Assembly: GCA_028753945.1 (NCBI GenBank)
Contig: JAPNXP010000002.1
Span: 2,728,001 to 2,792,000 of the forward strand
DNA length: 64,000 bases
Source of the DNA: Hexactinellida sp. DTS-2022
Lineage: Eukaryota; Porifera; Hexactinellida
Reading direction: 5' to 3'
Each line of letters begins with the position of its first letter. The stretch's first letter is position 1. The notes beneath the pieces were generated by a model. It searched no databases and was not told the origin of the DNA. It saw only the letters and a list, made by a program, of their open reading frames with translations. Of the stretch, positions 23,341 to 33,428 are shown piece after piece. The translations under genes were made by a program, and so were the position numbers.

Positions 23341-23419
23341 AATTAATTACAATTATAATTGAACCCAACCCTGATCCACACATATAGTTGCTGTTGTTAT
23401 TATAATGTTATTGATTGTT

Positions 23420-23446
23420 GGTGGTGTAGAAGTAAACCCAGGACTT
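23420..23446 (+). other. Degenerate 2A-like motif (GGVEVNPG-L)
   Basis: The frame reads a hydrophobic run (VAVVIIMLLIV), then GGVEVNPG followed by Leu. Canonical 2A ribosome-skipping sequences are DxExNPG-P. Here the Asp is Gly and the final Pro is Leu; a single base would change CTT to CCT. A hydrophobic run before the motif is also typical of 2A sequences in invertebrate transposons. As read it should not skip efficiently. Confidence 0.5.
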
Positions 23447-25711
23447 CTTGGAAAGGATCTTAGTTCCAGTTCTGACGAGGATATTGTAGTGCCGAAAGGC
23501 TTTGATTTTGGAGAAACATCGGAAGGTAAATATGTTTTTTGCAGCACCCATAACTCCCACACTAAAAATGGAAAAAGGTAGAGTTCTTGTTAGCTCTAAA
23601 AAGCGTCCAAATAAATTCCGTGGACACATAAAGCGCGAAATGGTGGCCTTAGCTCCTGAGTACTCTCCCCTTCAAACGGCTAGCATCCAAACAAGTGTAA
23701 CGGAGTCACTTGATGTTCTTGAGCGATCCGCTAAGGTCCCCAGAGTTTCTGAGGAGACCCAAAACGAGATTATACCATTTTGGATAGCCAAGAACATCAA
23801 AAAACTACGTTACAGAAGGATCAGCCTAAGCTTGCAACTGCCCAAAGAAAAATCACTCGGGGCATCGTTGATAACCTTCCTGTCAGGGAAATGGAAATTT
23901 TTATGGTCTGTAAATCTAGGGGTGAAAAACAAAATTTATGTAGGGTCGTGGGCAATGGAATTATGGATGTAGGAATTTTAGAGAGTGCTTAAGCGGATAT
24001 TTATGTTTGTAAGTTTTGTGGTAAAGGTCGGCTATCTTTCTATCGAAAGTCGTATAATCATGGAATGGCCATGCATTATTATATTGTCTGTGATCAATGT
24101 TTTACAGCTGTCCCTCTCTATACTCTCCCTCAGAATAGTGCCCATTCCGACCCAGATAATACTACAAAGTTTGGCCATAACATTTTACAATTTTTAGGAG
24201 GTAGATTAGCTGGCATTGGAAAATCAGGACTCTTTTACATAAATACTTTCATTGGTTTACCATCAACGTTATCTAATAGGGAATTTTACAAATCTCAGGA
24301 TTATTTATCTAAGGTTTCCACGGATGTAGCACAATCAAGCTGAATGCGGGCAGCCTTAGAGCTGAGAAAAATACACAACACGGACGATTTAGAATTTTTA
24401 GAGGTTACAGTTTCATATGACTGTGCATATCAATGAAGAGTGGGCAAATTGGGGCGTGGATTTCTAGATACTGCGTTGCTTGTGCTATATCCGTGGAAAC
24501 TGGGAAAGTATGAAATTATGAAATTGCATGTATTAGTTGCAAAATGTGTATTGAGAAGCAGCAAGCACTTAGGGAGAAACAATTAGATTTAGCTGAATAT
24601 ATGATATGGAAAGAATTGCATGAATCTAGTTGCCAGGTTAAAGAATATGGCAAGTATCGTTCAGTTTCGCTAGCCCCAGTTATTTTTCGAAAGTCTATTG
24701 AACAGAAATTAATTTACTCCACTGTGATTGCGGATGGTGATGATAAAAGTGTAAATATATTAGCTGAAAATAATATTTATGGAGAATTTTATATAACGAT
24801 AAGGCGGGAGGAATGTCTGAGTCATGTTCAGGAGCGCAAACGAATACATCTAGTTGAAAAACAAAAAGAGTTTATTGCTTCACAAAAAACATTATTGCAA
24901 CACGAATTGGGACAATGTAAAACTGAAGATCATAAAAAAACTGTTACGGATTTATATCGGCCATCTACGCATAGGGATTTGAAAAAAGGAAGAGATAATT
25001 GGGATGATAGTGAAGAATTAGTAGATATATCTAATGAAATAAATCTTTTACCTGATAATATAATTGATACAATAACATCTCTAAATGGTTTTGTTATAAA
25101 AAGTAGTGGTGATCTAATGGAATTACGTGAAGCATTGTTGGGTTTTGTTTATCATATACTTGCTAATAATAATAATTGTCATGAAATGCATAAATATTGT
25201 GAGAAGGGTGCTGATTCATTTTGCATGTATCAGAAAGCAGTAGTTGCAGGAGATACAATTCCAAAACATCCCAAGTACATCAGTTTAGTCAGTAGGGATG
25301 GTGTTTTAGTGATTTTAGAACCTTACTTTGCAGTGTCATTTTTGGAAAAAGGTTTCAGGAGGTAATACCTCTAATCTAAATGAGAACCTTCATGGGATGA
25401 TTAGGAGTTGTATCAGCAAAACCAAGTCAATGGAATTGTGTTTGATGAAATTCTGTTGCAGTTTAGGTATCATTCGTTTCAACGGAGGGGTGGCTGGCGT
25501 TCAAAATATAATCGATAGTTTAGGATTGAACGGCTATATTTCAATAGATGGATTAGTAAAAGAGTTTGATAATTAAAGAATTGTAAATAGTGTAAGAGAT
25601 ATATATAATACAAAGCGTAGATGGTCCCTAAAACAGTTAAAGCGCTCCCGGAAACGTGGAGCTACTTATAAGAGCGGGGCCTATTCCCAAATAACATGAG
25701 TGCCACGGGAT

Positions 25712-25939
25712 ATGGACTTGAAATGTAAAATATGTGGAGGGAGCGAAGACAGTGGGATATTAGACAAGGCGGTTAGTAGTAATGGTAAAGATATTAGTGT
25801 AAGAGTAGCTTGGTTATGTTGTGATATATGTGATGGCTGGCATCATAATCATTATTTGAGAAATATGAATATTCTAACTGTTTGTGTCGGAGAAGATGAT
25901 TGTGGATATGCCGCCAAAGTAATTGTTGTCAGTAACTAA
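25712..25939 (+). pseudogene. PHD-like zinc cluster at the C-terminus of transposase 2
   Basis: DLKCKICGG, then WLCCDICDGWHHNHYL, then a late Cys pair (TVCVGEDDCGY) give a CxxC...CCxxCxxWxH spacing like a PHD finger. The basic linker before it (RWSLKQLKRSRKRGA) is separated by one stop near 25697. The same arrangement ends transposase 1 (45739-45900), so it is a domain of the family rather than a separate gene. It may bind chromatin or zinc; function inferred. Confidence 0.7.
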
Positions 25940-26228
25940 AACTTTTTATTTGTATGTTTAATATTTATTATTTGTTATACAATCTAAAATATCTCAACCT
26001 TTATTGTAATAATTTTAAACTTTTTTTAGTTTTTGTATGTATATTTTGAAGAAGCTGAACCTAATTCTACAACTTAGTTACATTACATTGCACCGGAATG
26101 TGTACGGAAACTATTAGTCATGTTATGTTATATTATAATAAACTTCTTATTAGTTGTCAGGTTATTTAACTTTATTAACATTATTTGAATATAGAGCATG
26201 CATCAGCATTTGAGTAGGGTCACCTGAA
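25940..26228. other. 3' flank of transposase 2, nothing recognised
   Basis: AT-rich sequence after the last transposase stop. I could not identify a terminal inverted repeat. Confidence 0.35.
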
Positions 26229-26261
26229 TTTGTATAGTTGATTACAACTTTCATTTATATG

Positions 26262-26335
26262 TTAGAGCAATGACCAAGGATAATTTTTGGGTAAATCAAC
26301 ACTTTCTCAAAAATTATGCTTGGTCATTGCTCTAA
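26262..26335. ncRNA. 74-nt hairpin with 28-bp arms (pre-miRNA-like or micro-MITE)
   Basis: TTAGAGCAATGACCAAGGAT plus AATTTTTG (26262-26289) pairs with 26308-26335 with a single mismatch, around an 18-nt loop. Looser pairing continues outside (tagttgat...tttcaacta, 26229-26366). The geometry fits a microRNA precursor but equally a very small foldback MITE. No expression evidence is available. Confidence 0.4.
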
Positions 26336-26454
26336 TCATGGAAATTAAAATAGATTTCAACTATCCACGTGTCTCTACCCACAACAATGCTGAAGCATTA
26401 TGTGAACTCAATATTACTTATTGTCAAACCATTATAGTATGAAGTTCAGTGTTC

Positions 26455-26610
26455 TTTTTAAGGCAAATTAGAGGCCCAAAATAGACTTCTTATTTTTCTC
26501 CATGGCCTCTAATTTTAGTACCCAATATCATGAAATGTAGAGTGAGGCCCTCTAGTTGTTGGGGCGAGGGCCTCTAATTGTTGGCAGGGCCCTCTGAGCA
26601 AATCCTTAAA
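26455..26610. repeat. Patch of gaggccc/gggcctc blocks
   Basis: Ttagaggccc, gcctctaattttag, gaggccctctagttgttgggg, gagggcctctaattgttgg and gggccctctgagc alternate orientation within 150 bp. Possibly a decayed small element. No target duplication seen. Confidence 0.35.
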
Positions 26611-26786
26611 AAAAACACTGATGAAGTTAGTTGCAAATTTCATATATACTGTATTTTGTATAGTAATTGAAATTATTGATTGTATATAGTATTTAGGTAA
26701 TATGTAAATAATTATGATGGTGTATATTAGATAATAAGATAAGATAATTATTATTATTACATATATTTAGGCCTCAGTAAACAATA

Positions 26787-27311
26787 CAGTGGAACCCCGC
26801 GTTTCGGGGCACCTCCATCCAAGCGCTCAGCGCCCAATACGAGGGAGTGCCCCGATACGCGGGGTTCTAAGAAAACTCCAATATGTTTGGTTAAAACAAT
26901 TAAGTTAGCACCTACACAACAAATCATACACATATAGTCAAGACCTCGAGTTAAGGCTGATATTTAAGCAGTACTACACATTACAATTTCACATTATAGT
27001 TTACCTACACTAGGAGTCACAAATCTATGATATTCACGGAATTTCTTTTTTGAAAAACTCCCCCGCTTACCTCAGCACGAGTCTCTAGCGTGAGTGGGTG
27101 ACGCTTAGCGGCCATTACAAAGAATACTAAGCTGCTCAAAAGTAAAAGCATGTTACTCAAGAGAAATAATCTTCGGTGGAGTGCCCCGATAAGTGAATTG
27201 CGCCCGATACGCGGGATTATTTTTAATGGGAAAAAAACAAATTCCCAACCGACTGCCCCGATACGAGGGGTGACCCGATACGCGAGTGCCCCGATACGCG
27301 GTGTTCCACTG
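26787..27311. mobile_element. Tigger/pogo MITE (525 bp)
   Basis: The ends are CAGTGGAACCCCGCGTTTCG and the inverse of CAGTGGAACACCGCGTATCG, with TA at 26785-26786 and 27312-27313. It is the reverse-orientation relative of 12926-15762 with its insertions removed. Repeated gtgccccgatacgcg blocks occur at both ends. No transposase. The 27223-27414 frame is incidental. Confidence 0.93.
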
Positions 27312-27672
27312 TAATAACAATCACTACAAATTTAGGTCTCAGTATATAATTATACTTTTTATATTTAGTTTGACAGTAAATAAATACCATTGTTCTATTT
27401 TGTAATATTGACATTCAACCAAATTCACTATTATTTTGAAAAAACTACTCTAAATAATTGATCCCCTTTGAACCTAGTTCTAAAAAATCTTTCATTCATA
27501 CATATCAAATTGAATAACTTCAAATTTGTGAATTCCTAATTGGATTGCATTGATTATTGCATGTTACTTTCAATTTGTGTGATTCATTGATTCATAGATT
27601 CCATACAATATAACGCGAAATATGAGGCCAACTCTATAAGGCCAATCCACTCTAATAGTTCAAATCTACATA

Positions 27673-27798
27673 ATAAGGCCAACTACTCTAAAGGCCAACT
27701 ACTCTAAAGGCCAACTACTCAAAAGGCCAACTACTCTAAAGGCCAACTACTCTAAAGGCCAACTACTCTAAAAGGCCAACTACTCTAAAAGGCCAACT
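27673..27798. repeat. 15/16-bp minisatellite (aggccaactactctaa)
   Basis: About eight copies of aaggccaactactcta, alternating 15 and 16 bp, preceded by looser ones (27620-27670). It ends directly downstream of the coiled-coil ORF at 27822-28352. Confidence 0.9.
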
Positions 27799-27821
27799 GC
27801 GCCACTACAAGAAGTAATTTC

Positions 27822-28352
27822 TTACTCCCGCCACGCTCTTTCCCTCGATCTCCAAAATCGCTCCCGCTCCTCAATCTCTGCTCTATATGCAGCCGCTCTT
27901 CTATTCACCTCAGCTACCCACTCCTGCTCTCGTAGCCGGCAAGCTTCGGCCTCCCATCAACTAAGGGAACGGACTTCCCATATTCTGGCGGCGTTCTCCG
28001 CCCTCTCCCCTCTTATCTGATAGCTGCGCTCCCAGCGCCAGCTTTGGTCTAGACGCCGCTCAGTCTCCTGAATGCGTCTATTCACTTCCACTTCCCTCAT
28101 TCTGGAAACACGCAGTTCTTCACTTGTCGCCAGCACCTCCTCTCGAGTTACTCGCACCTCCTCTTCTAAATGGAAGATGCGTCCTCGAAGCCTCGCGGTC
28201 ACCTCGTCTTGGGCGTCCCTCCCCCGCCTCATCTCCTCTTCCTGAGCGTCCATTCGCCGCCTCATCTCCTCCAACCCCAGAAAAATTTCTCTATTATCCA
28301 TTGCTAATAAGTAAATGTAGAAAGCAAAATTATTATCACTAATATCATCCAT
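27822..28352 (-). pseudogene. Arg/Glu-rich coiled-coil ORF with one internal stop
   Basis: A GC-rich island encodes, on the minus strand, a long charged helix. The likely start is MDNREIFLGLEEMRRRM (28301), followed by AQEEEMRRGRDAQDE, EEEVRVTREEV and QETERRLDQSWRWER. The frame meets TGA at 27957-27959 but stays open for another 44 codons of the same character (REQEWVAEVNRRAA, EIEERERFWRSRER) to TAA at 27822. So the original protein was about 160 residues and acquired one nonsense mutation, unless TGA is read through. There is no catalytic motif. Base composition is unlike the neighbours. It could be an accessory protein of a transposon. Not recognised. Confidence 0.55.
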
Positions 28353-28499
28353 AATCTAGTTTGTGTAATGTTGGAAATTTTATAATGTGCATATAATAAT
28401 TTATTTACAGTAGGTGCGGAAATAAGCACACATTTATAGGAACATATCGGATATAACAACACCATATTGGAAAACGGTTGGCATATACATATATAACTA

Positions 28500-29165
28500 C
28501 CTATCTATATATTTTGAAATTACTTACAATAACATGGGTTATATATGCTGTCTGTCAAGTTTGATGGTTTTATTGTTATGAAATCTGCGCATGCGCAAAT
28601 TTCAAATCTATATTTTTAAACAAATGTCCCCACACAACAGTGCTCGACAAAATGAAATTTTGATGGTGGCTAATTAAGTCACCACCTCACTTTTATCTGG
28701 TGGCTAAAGAATAAACAACGGCCGATTTAGCAAACCACTGAGAGACTTAACAAAGTTCTAATGCCGTAAAACAACACTCATATTAATAACAAATAAATCG
28801 ACGATAAATATAATCTACACCACGTCAAATAATCCACAATTTATGGTAGATTAGTTAAGCCACCAAAGGCACTATTTGGTCGCTTAAATAAGATTTTTGG
28901 TGGCTAACGCCACCAAACCACCTAATTTGTCGAGCAGTGCCACACAAGCAGATTATATTCATATCGAATCTAATGATCCTTCAACACAATGATTCTCAAA
29001 CTTTATTATTTTTCTACCATTTCAAACTAGATTTTCTATCTTCACATTTGATCTTTCCTTTATTTATTTATTGATCTTCCATTTGTTTTCTAACTGTTTT
29101 TATTGGTTATATTTTCTAATTTCTGGTAATGATATCCCTGGAAGCCTGGAGAGGTATTGTCTATT
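28500..29165 (+). mobile_element. Leader related to transposon 2, interrupted by a hAT MITE
   Basis: acttacaataa, then a similar tract, ttgatg, and tgaaatctgcgcatgcgcaa (about 28577) parallel 20150-20240. Farther on, atatccctggaagcctggag (about 29135) parallels the stretch encoding SLEAWRG at 20485. This suggests a second copy of the 5' part of the Mutator/Kolobok-type transposon, cut by the MITE at 28638-28939 and ending where the RAG1-like region begins. Confidence 0.5.
28638..28939. mobile_element. hAT MITE (302 bp)
   Basis: CAGTGCTCGACAAA at the left and the inverse of CACTGCTCGACAAA at the right. The perfect 8-bp duplication ccacacaa lies at 28630-28637 and 28940-28947. Sub-terminal ggtggctaa blocks face each other. 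No ORF. Confidence 0.93.
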
Positions 29166-30091
29166 GTCTCCATAAAGAGAATCAAATTAATAGGGTTAGC
29201 TTTGGGGCTAGCAATTTGGGGGGAATAGGTTACAATTTCATTCAAATTTCCATAATATTCCTGAATACTGCTCTAACATTTTAGTGGCTTTTAGCACTTG
29301 CTCAGTGTTAGGAAAATATCGCCGCCTCCCCCGATATGCCGTTACAGCCGCCTGTTTTTAACTCTCTTCAGTCCATTTCTTATGTCCCACACAATTATTT
29401 AGGTTCTTTATTATATTGTAAAATTAAGCAGGTTTCACCTGTTGATACATTGTGTTATATCTATCTATCTATTTTAAAAGCACTTGTTGTCTGTTTGTTT
29501 CTTTGTCCAGAATTAATTGGAAAGACCACGGCCCCATAATACTGAAAATTGGGGTCTAAAATTACAGGGGTAATTTTGTACTGCGACAATGATCTATTGG
29601 TTTTTGAAGAGAAATATTCACATTTAACTTTATAGCCGAACGAGAACTAATTGAACCAAAAAAACTAGTTGCACTAACTTTAGAATTGGTTTACAATGAG
29701 ACATATGATAGAGATACCTCAAGAGTATGTAAAGAAATAATTGAAAGGGCTCATTCAATAAAGTTGTCACTAAATTTCCATTCCGAAATCAGCCCATTTG
29801 TTAGACATCTTAGAAATAGGTTCAACTAAGTATTCAGAGCTAAAGCGGATCTTGAAAGGGGAAAATGTTAAATTACCACCATACAAAGTAGTCTCGCTAT
29901 TTCGTAGAGAAATCTCCTTAGCAGATGAGATGACGATAGTTCAAAACCCTGAAGGCTTCTCAGTTGGAATAGCTATATCTTATCATTCAATTCTTTCTCT
30001 CACCATTCAACTTACCCTTGAAAATTTAGATCCCATTTCAGACACACAATTTCCTCTTAATGTAACAATATCAGATGGACTGGATGGTTAA

Positions 30092-32135
30092 GGGTAATCT
30101 GTATTGATATTCGGGCGTTCACGGTGAATCTCAGAATTGCATAATTTACTACTAGGAATACTCTAGATGAGATAGAGATTGACTTCTATGATTTTTTTTT
30201 TCTTAATTTTCAATCAAGATGGTGTTTTTTAATAAAATAAGACGTCGACTTCCTTATATGGGCATGACATTATTTCAAAAATTGTTGAATCTTTTTGAAT
30301 TTTTGAACATATTATTATGAGACTATTTCCTCTGAGTAATAATTTTTATTTTATTTATTTTTGTAGAAGAAACGATGCTAAAGGGCATTTTTTCAAAATA
30401 ATCATAAAACGCAGTCGTGCACTAGACTATCGTTATAAAATGTTAGAAGAAAAAATTTTCAATTCTAGTTCAAGGGTCTGAGGATGTATCATGTATTACC
30501 CCAGAGAAATTTTTTGACTTTCTGATAATTATTTTTGGTTTTATAAGCATTCTAAGGCTGCGGCCCACGAATTTTTCCGAATTTCAACATCAAAAGAGGT
30601 GATAAAATTCTAGACTGCCATATATTGTTCCCAAAATTAAAAAATTCGGAATCTACATGTCAAAATATACAGGTTCACGTCAAAAAGTTCAGGAATATGT
30701 CAAAAATTAGGAAATTAGGGGCATAAAAGAATATGAAGGGTATGCAAGTGCCCGGTGATCATATATTACTGTGGGAAATTGGACAGCAGAATAATTCTGT
30801 TATTCTTCATAAAAATGCGCCAGCTTCTTATCTATGCGTAGCATTTGTTTTCAACACTTCTACAATAATATATCATGAGTTATGACCAATTTATGACTAT
30901 GGTTTTGTCTGTTTTGTCATATTTTCACACCTCAAGGCCCTCAAATATACAATAATGTATTATATAAAACACCAATTTGGTAATACAAATAGGGAAATAG
31001 CATTTGCGCACAAAATGAGACGTTACACAACACGATCCAATCATTATTCGATAAGTTATGGACTTTTGGGCCACAGAAGGGGGCAAAAAATCTGACATTT
31101 CACACCTGTTGATATTTCAGAAACGCTTTGAGATAAAATGATCATAGGCATTAGAAAATACTGTAAATACCTGACTTTCTATACGTTTATAATACATTTT
31201 AGGTCTCTAGGTGTCACACTTTTTAACTTGACCATATATGGTAATTTGATGTGCCCAATTTTGATGACGAAGCAAATTTTGTAACTCTTGATCTCTGGGC
31301 AGCAGAGACTAGCTCTAAAATTCTAGTCACATCATGATACTATTTCTTACTCATTGGATAAACTTTTGGGATTATATTATAATTCGAATGATGTGTTCTG
31401 ATTTCAAATGCCCAAATATGGTGGTGTCAAAGTGGCAATATGTTAAAAAGCTGACAAAAATCCAACTTCTGATCCAAATGAGATAGAGCTTAGCTCTAAA
31501 TTGCTAAAAATAGTCTAATTCAATTTCAAATGACATTATCTATTTTATGCAGTTTAGGAACTCCTTTTCTTCGCACTTTCATATTCTGGACTCAGCCACT
31601 TCGACACAAATTAATTAAATGCTAATTATGAAGGTGTAAAAAAAGACCATTTGGGCATATGGATGTAAAAAAGAGAATTTTTATTCTAGAAAGTCAAACT
31701 TTTTTTTAAAATGCTCAGTATATGTAGGCGCATGTTTTAAAAGCGGGCAGTTTTGGCAATATAATACAAAAAAATTGAATTAGTATACTTTTAATGAAAA
31801 ATAGTGGAGTTTTTTTGACCAATTTCACAAAAATGACAATAACATAGAGTAGATTAAAGAAAAAGCATATTTCGGTTCGATTTAAAACATTGAGTATTGA
31901 CTCAGGTATATTTTATAATTGACATGTTTCGCGCTAAAAACTAACATAAAAATTTTTTTTAAATATTTGGCTAGTATGGATTAGGCCTATATTGACATTG
32001 TCTAGTTCATAACTAAGGATATATACATAGTAGAACTCTAATATTTTCAGGGATATCTTAGATATATTAGTACTATCCAAAAACGCAATAAAAACATTAG
32101 GTCGTCGGGTGTCAAAATATCAATACAGAGCACCC
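30092..32135. mobile_element. TTAA element (2,044 bp) inside the RAG1-like gene
   Basis: The left end GGGTAATCTGTATTGATATT and the inverse right end GGGTGCTCTGTATTGATATT share all but two bases. TTAA lies at 30088-30091 and 32136-32139. Removing the element and one TTAA joins the coding halves in the same frame at the catalytic DG motif. It carries two CCATATATGG-type modules (31232-31320 and 31413-31497, inverted relative to each other). No transposase is visible. Confidence 0.92.
31232..31497. promoter_or_regulatory. Paired CCATATATGG/AGAGCTTAGCTCT modules
   Basis: First module: CCATATATGG 31232-31241, ttttgatgacgaagc near 31260, gagactagctct near 31308. Second module: cccaaatatggtggtgtc near 31411, then AGAGCTTAGCTCT 31485-31497. 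This is the same arrangement as at 2.8-3.0, 18.2, 39.9-40.15, 53.9-54.1 and 62.3-62.5 kb. Function unknown. Confidence 0.55.
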
Positions 32136-33428
32136 TTAAGGCACTCACTGCATCTACAATCAAATCAATTCAAATCCAGATTTATCGACTAAAAGTTTTA
32201 TCTTCTTTGGATTAAAGTCCTAACCATCACAGATACCATTCATAACCAAATATTCTTTAATAATTTTCCCGATTCGACTTTCTCTTTTAAACCAGTTGCT
32301 TTAATAGCTCTTAAAGAAGATTATGGCAATGTCAAATTTATAATGGAGACACTGATAAATCCTGAAACTGACCATATCATGGAGGATGGGTTTAATCTAG
32401 GTTGCGGACATATTAATGTTAAAATAATTCGTTCCCTTTTTGATACTAAGATGGCGGGTCTATTGGATGGTGCAGGAGGGGCTTCTTGTCATCTATGTAC
32501 TGCGACTGAGTCCCAAATTAAAAGCTTAGAATGGGTTGAATCTGGATTCCCCATTAACAGATTCGTCAGAGATGCTCATGAAATTTTCAGTGAGGTTAAT
32601 GAAGAAGAATATTTGAAATTACCTTCTCATCAACGTGTTGGTGTAACTCACCAACCAACATCCAACATCAACATCATAGCAGCTTCTCCCCTACATGCAT
32701 ATCTTTGTGTTTTCAAGTGGTTTATGCTCCTAATATACTATCTGGATGCAGGTCGCACACAATGGTCGCCATCAAACTCTAAGGTCCAATCATTGATGAG
32801 ACGCATTAGATCAATCATTGAAGAAAGATGTAATATCATCGTTGACATTCCTTCTAGCCATGTAGGTACTTCGACTACAGGGAATGTTGCTCGTGACTGT
32901 TTCATGAACAAAAGAGAGTTCCTAAAATGGGATACTTGTTCAATTGATCCAATTCATAAACCAACACTAGAAATAATTCAAAGCAATCTATCAGTAATCT
33001 TGAGATTGGTCAACAGCGGCAATCAGTTCAACAGTGTTAAATTAGAGGAATTGTGCAAAGGAACATATCAATTCATCATTAGTGAGTTTGCATGGGCAAG
33101 CATAACACCTTCCTTGCATAAATTGCTTTCCCATTCTTTCCAAATATTTCATTCTTACAATAGTGGCTACGTTTAAAAAATATTTCAGAAGAGTGTTTAG
33201 AAGCAGGAAAACCTAGCTCGTAAGACGTCATTTACCGACAATGTCCGAGATATATTGGTCCGTATATTGTGTAATAGCGACCCTATACTTGTAGAAAATC
33301 GTTTCAGACCAACAAAAGTATCTAAAGACCCTGCAAACTGCGAACAAGACACGTTATACAATAACACACTAATGGAAGTTATGAATAAATGTTTAGTCAA
33401 TTCGTACTATTTAGTTGCTGTGTATTAG

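Larger units (their letters stand above)
20609..23373 (-). mobile_element. Autonomous-type hAT element (2,765 bp), transposase broken
   Basis: The termini are CAGGGTTGGGTTCAATTATA and its inverse at 23354-23373. The perfect 8-bp target duplication atccacac lies at 20601-20608 and 23374-23381. Runs of aattacaattacaatt occupy both sub-terminal regions. The transposase reads on the minus strand. It was inserted into the N-terminal coding part of the transposon at 20160-25939. A short hAT-like MITE (20788-20904) lies inside its 3' end. Confidence 0.95.
23382..25939 (+). pseudogene. Mutator/Kolobok-type DDE transposase 2 (degenerate)
   Basis: Reading order on the plus strand: a hydrophobic run and GGVEVNPG (23420-23443); a variable N-terminal region; a zinc-ribbon-like segment (VCKFCGKG, then IVCDQCF, 24010-24100); the conserved NILQFLGGRLAGIG block; VTVSYDCAY, carrying the first catalytic Asp; ETGKV and C..C; IADGDDKSVN, the second Asp; NLNENLHGMI, the Glu; and a PHD-like tail. 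This order is that of transposases annotated as Mutator-like transposase domain (also close to Kolobok). Stops (near 24341 and 24434) and frame changes (near 23575, 23810, 24460 and 25365) kill it. No TIRs or target duplications were found. A second piece of the same family lies at 5237-5441. Confidence 0.85.
29634..33428 (+). pseudogene. Transib/RAG1-like transposase relic
   Basis: A broken DDE recombinase of the Transib/RAG1 superfamily, in two pieces (29634-30091 and 32140-33428) around a TTAA element. Landmarks in order: LPPYKVV; FPLNVTISDGLDG, equivalent to the RAG1 block with the first catalytic Asp; HCIYNQINSNPDLSTKSF; FSFKPVALIALKE, like the RAG1 KPLCLML block; a zinc pair in GGASCHLCTATESQ; LHAYLCVFKWF; VGTSTTGNVARDCFMNK, like the Transib GN(T)AR block; ITPSLHKLLSHSFQIF; ISEECLEAG with the final Glu; TDNVRDILVRILCNSDP, like the Transib SDP end. 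Frame changes lie near 29795, 32217, 33172 and 33210, and there is a stop at 30089. The N-terminal RAG1 RING region is absent. No RAG2-like gene was found nearby. The second catalytic Asp is not obvious. Confidence 0.85.

Noticed and set aside
23420-23446. A working 2A ribosome-skipping site
   Set aside because: The obligatory final Pro is Leu and the Asp is Gly, so skipping is not expected from this copy.
23382-25939. Transposase 2 as a functional gene
   Set aside because: Several in-frame stops and frame changes lie within conserved blocks.
30088-32139. The gap inside the RAG1-like gene as a large intron
   Set aside because: Its edges are TTAA on both sides with matching 20-bp terminal repeats, so a transposon explains it. 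The joined sequence still carries a stop, whereas splicing would have to use poor sites.
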